A stretch of 64,000 nt of DNA from Rutidosis leptorrhynchoides (lineage: Eukaryota > Streptophyta > Magnoliopsida > Asterales > Asteraceae): the NCBI RefSeq assembly GCF_046630445.1, contig NC_092333.1:720432001-720496000 (forward strand), in the 5' to 3' direction. Position numbers and translations under genes: made by a program. Positions 62,350-64,000 of the stretch are shown here, piece by piece (within the stretch, counting starts at the first letter, position 1; each line of letters begins with the position of its first letter). The notes beneath the pieces were generated by a model that saw only the letters and a list, made by a program, of their open reading frames with translations, searched no databases and had not been told where the DNA came from.

Positions 62350-62768
62350 TTTAATAAAAATATGATAGCTTTGCATTTTTTTGGAAAAAAAACAAACACA
62401 AAAACCTTTATAATCAAGAGAACTTTCATCGTAAAGCATAAAAGAACTCAACAAAAAACCGTATTACAATCCACTTCAACAAATCTTGAAACTAAAAAGT
62501 AACGACCACACAAATATTAATAATTCTACTTTTTTTCTGAATTCCTCAACGTTGACTTAGTTTGATTTAGAATTACATTTCTCTTTCTCACTAGGGTAAA
62601 ACTCTTCGGTTTTCTAAAGTGGATGGTAAACTCCTTAGCCGATTTCTAAGGATATGAAAGTTACTGTTGAAGTGGAGATATTTCGATAAAGTATGAACAA
62701 CTTGTTTAAAAGGGTCGACTTGTCAGATACTTAGGCGGACTTGCTTTCTTATATTTTCTCATTTTGCT

Positions 62769-62809
<41 letters not shown>

Positions 62810-63840
62810 TCTCTTTCGTATTTTGCTTCATCCGGTTTTATCGTTCGTTGTTGATTTGTGCTTTTGTTGTGTTTCAGTTTGTTCTTGCATTTTTCGTTTT
62901 TAGATTATTTCTTGAAAGTTTCATTTTGTTTAGTATATTTTTTTCGCCATAAAAATCTAAAAACATTACTTATATAATAATAGAAGTTTAATATTGTGAA
63001 ATAACTCCAATTTGAGGGGTATACTTCTGATAAGATATTTGTGATTTTTTATACGACGAGTTTCAGCAATCATGACAAATAATAATTTTATATTAGATCT
63101 CAACCCCTCAAAATTAGTGCCTTCTCCAACTGAAAGAGCTTAAAAACTCTATTTATAAATATATATATATACGGGGTATTTATTCATTTATTCTCCATAA
63201 CTTGATTGCGTGTAAAGTAAGGAAATAAACTACTCTATAGTATATTAAATTAAACTATAACAAACTAAATAAGGAAATGAGGTTGCAATAAGGGCCAAGG
63301 AGTAACTGTCGTGTCATGATAAATAATTACATAAAAAGATGACATGGCATTGGATATAGATAAGTACGGATTTTATACTCGTCGACGAAGAATTTGGACC
63401 ACCCGGCTGTTAACACGTGGCCTGTCGACGTGCTGGCCTTACCTAATACAATTAGATTATCAGCTTAATTAAAAAGTTCCATTTGCTACTAAAATTAGTT
63501 AAAGACTCGCGATTTCGCGGAATTTTTTAATGAAACTTGTTGACAAATGTTTAACATGATGGTGAACTGAAGTTTTGATAATATGATGGCTTAGTATATA
63601 TGCTAACACGTTCAAGGCCATAGTATACAGGCAATAACCTGGACTTGTTTGCTATTTTGTAAATGTTAGCTTCTTTTATCATACATTTGTAACGTTGGTA
63701 GTTAAAAACAACCGTGAAAAACTCACATATCAAAAATCAATTTAGATTTTGTGAGTAATCATATAAAAGTTGCTCGGCATTATAGAGTCCATAAAATAAC
63801 ATTAATCATTGATTGACATATAATAATGTTCTATTACATG
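62350..63840. other. AT-rich intergenic DNA
   Basis: A T-run of about 38 bp lies at 62770-62807. There is a CACGTGG (G-box-like) near 63414-63420. No gene or bounded repeat was found. Confidence 0.4.
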
Positions 63841-63845
63841 ACCAA

Positions 63846-64000
63846 TTTTTTTATTTTTTTTGGTAACCTGGGTATCCAACATTTTTTAACTGACTAATCT
63901 CAGGGTGACTACCCACTTTGCGAGCAACCCGAAGTTATTGCAGGCGAACCTCCGTGGTCATGAGGGAGAATAACTTTGTGGGTGCAAGGAATCAAACCAT
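63846..64000 (-). mobile_element. SINE, 5' end cut by window edge
   Basis: On the minus strand it begins with GGTTTGATTCC (B-box match), runs through a body containing GGTAGTCACCC and GGATACCC, and ends in an A-rich tail (63846-63860 on plus as T-run). The A box would lie beyond 64000. Confidence 0.5.

Noticed and set aside
62764-62952. Phe-rich ORF near the T-run
   Set aside because: Produced by the homopolymer and T-rich DNA.

Overview
This is a repeat-dominated stretch of a flowering-plant nuclear genome, most likely an Asteraceae-type eudicot. That placement is inference: it rests on the plant COR413 gene with GT-AG introns, the plant L1-type LINE, plant Copia LTRs, and a very abundant LTR family whose ends read TGTGATGACCCGG, which I associate with daisy-family genomes. 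Only two ordinary host genes are supported: a nuclear tRNA-Ile(AAT) at 11856-11929 (minus) and a complete four-exon COR413 plasma-membrane (cold-regulated) gene at 13261-14532 (minus).

Layout. 1-2791: right part of a Ty1/copia element (minus). 2792-10269: two CACTA-type termini in the same orientation; the second is split by a complete, apparently young L1-type LINE (4879-10195) with both ORFs open, a poly(A) tail and a perfect 15-bp target duplication. 10270-15836: the gene island, with a snRNA-promoter-like repeat, a 337-bp tandem duplication, the tRNA, a LINE scrap and COR413. 15837-39297: LTR element A (minus, TSD GGACC), whose 5' LTR was later hit by a hAT-like MITE and by a second LTR element B (25337-37915, minus, TSD CTATC). 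40430-46220: a broken copia element D (minus, TSD AAATT). 46230-48015: a hAT-like MITE, a SINE and a remnant. 48016-61074: LTR element C (plus, TSD TCCAC), containing a TIR element that itself contains a (TA)n-targeting foldback MITE; a sister MITE sits in its 5' LTR. 61075-64000: remnant of another LTR element E, blank AT-rich DNA, and a SINE cut by the window edge.

Elements A, B and C belong to one family of large non-autonomous LTR elements (LARD-like): LTRs of 3 to 4.4 kb, an initiator-Met-type primer site, and a 3.7-4.4 kb internal domain without protease, reverse transcriptase or integrase. Read in the sense direction the internal domain holds: PBS, a small ORF (141 aa in A) with a C-terminal coiled coil, Pro/Ala/Ser/Thr-type low complexity, an internal copy of the PPT-adjacent motif about 2.4 kb from the 3' LTR, a segment derived from host poly(A)-binding protein (PABP), and then, on the opposite strand, a 57-58 codon ORF for a small two-helix membrane protein behind its own TATA box.

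The most interesting signal is that antisense mini-gene. It is open in all three elements, ends at an equivalent stop, keeps the same TATA box at a similar distance, and differs between A and B mostly at synonymous codon positions apart from one whole-codon insertion. This looks like a protein under selection inside otherwise non-coding retroelements. The second is that the same PABP region (the RRM3-RRM4 linker) is present both in the LARD family and, separately, in copia element D.
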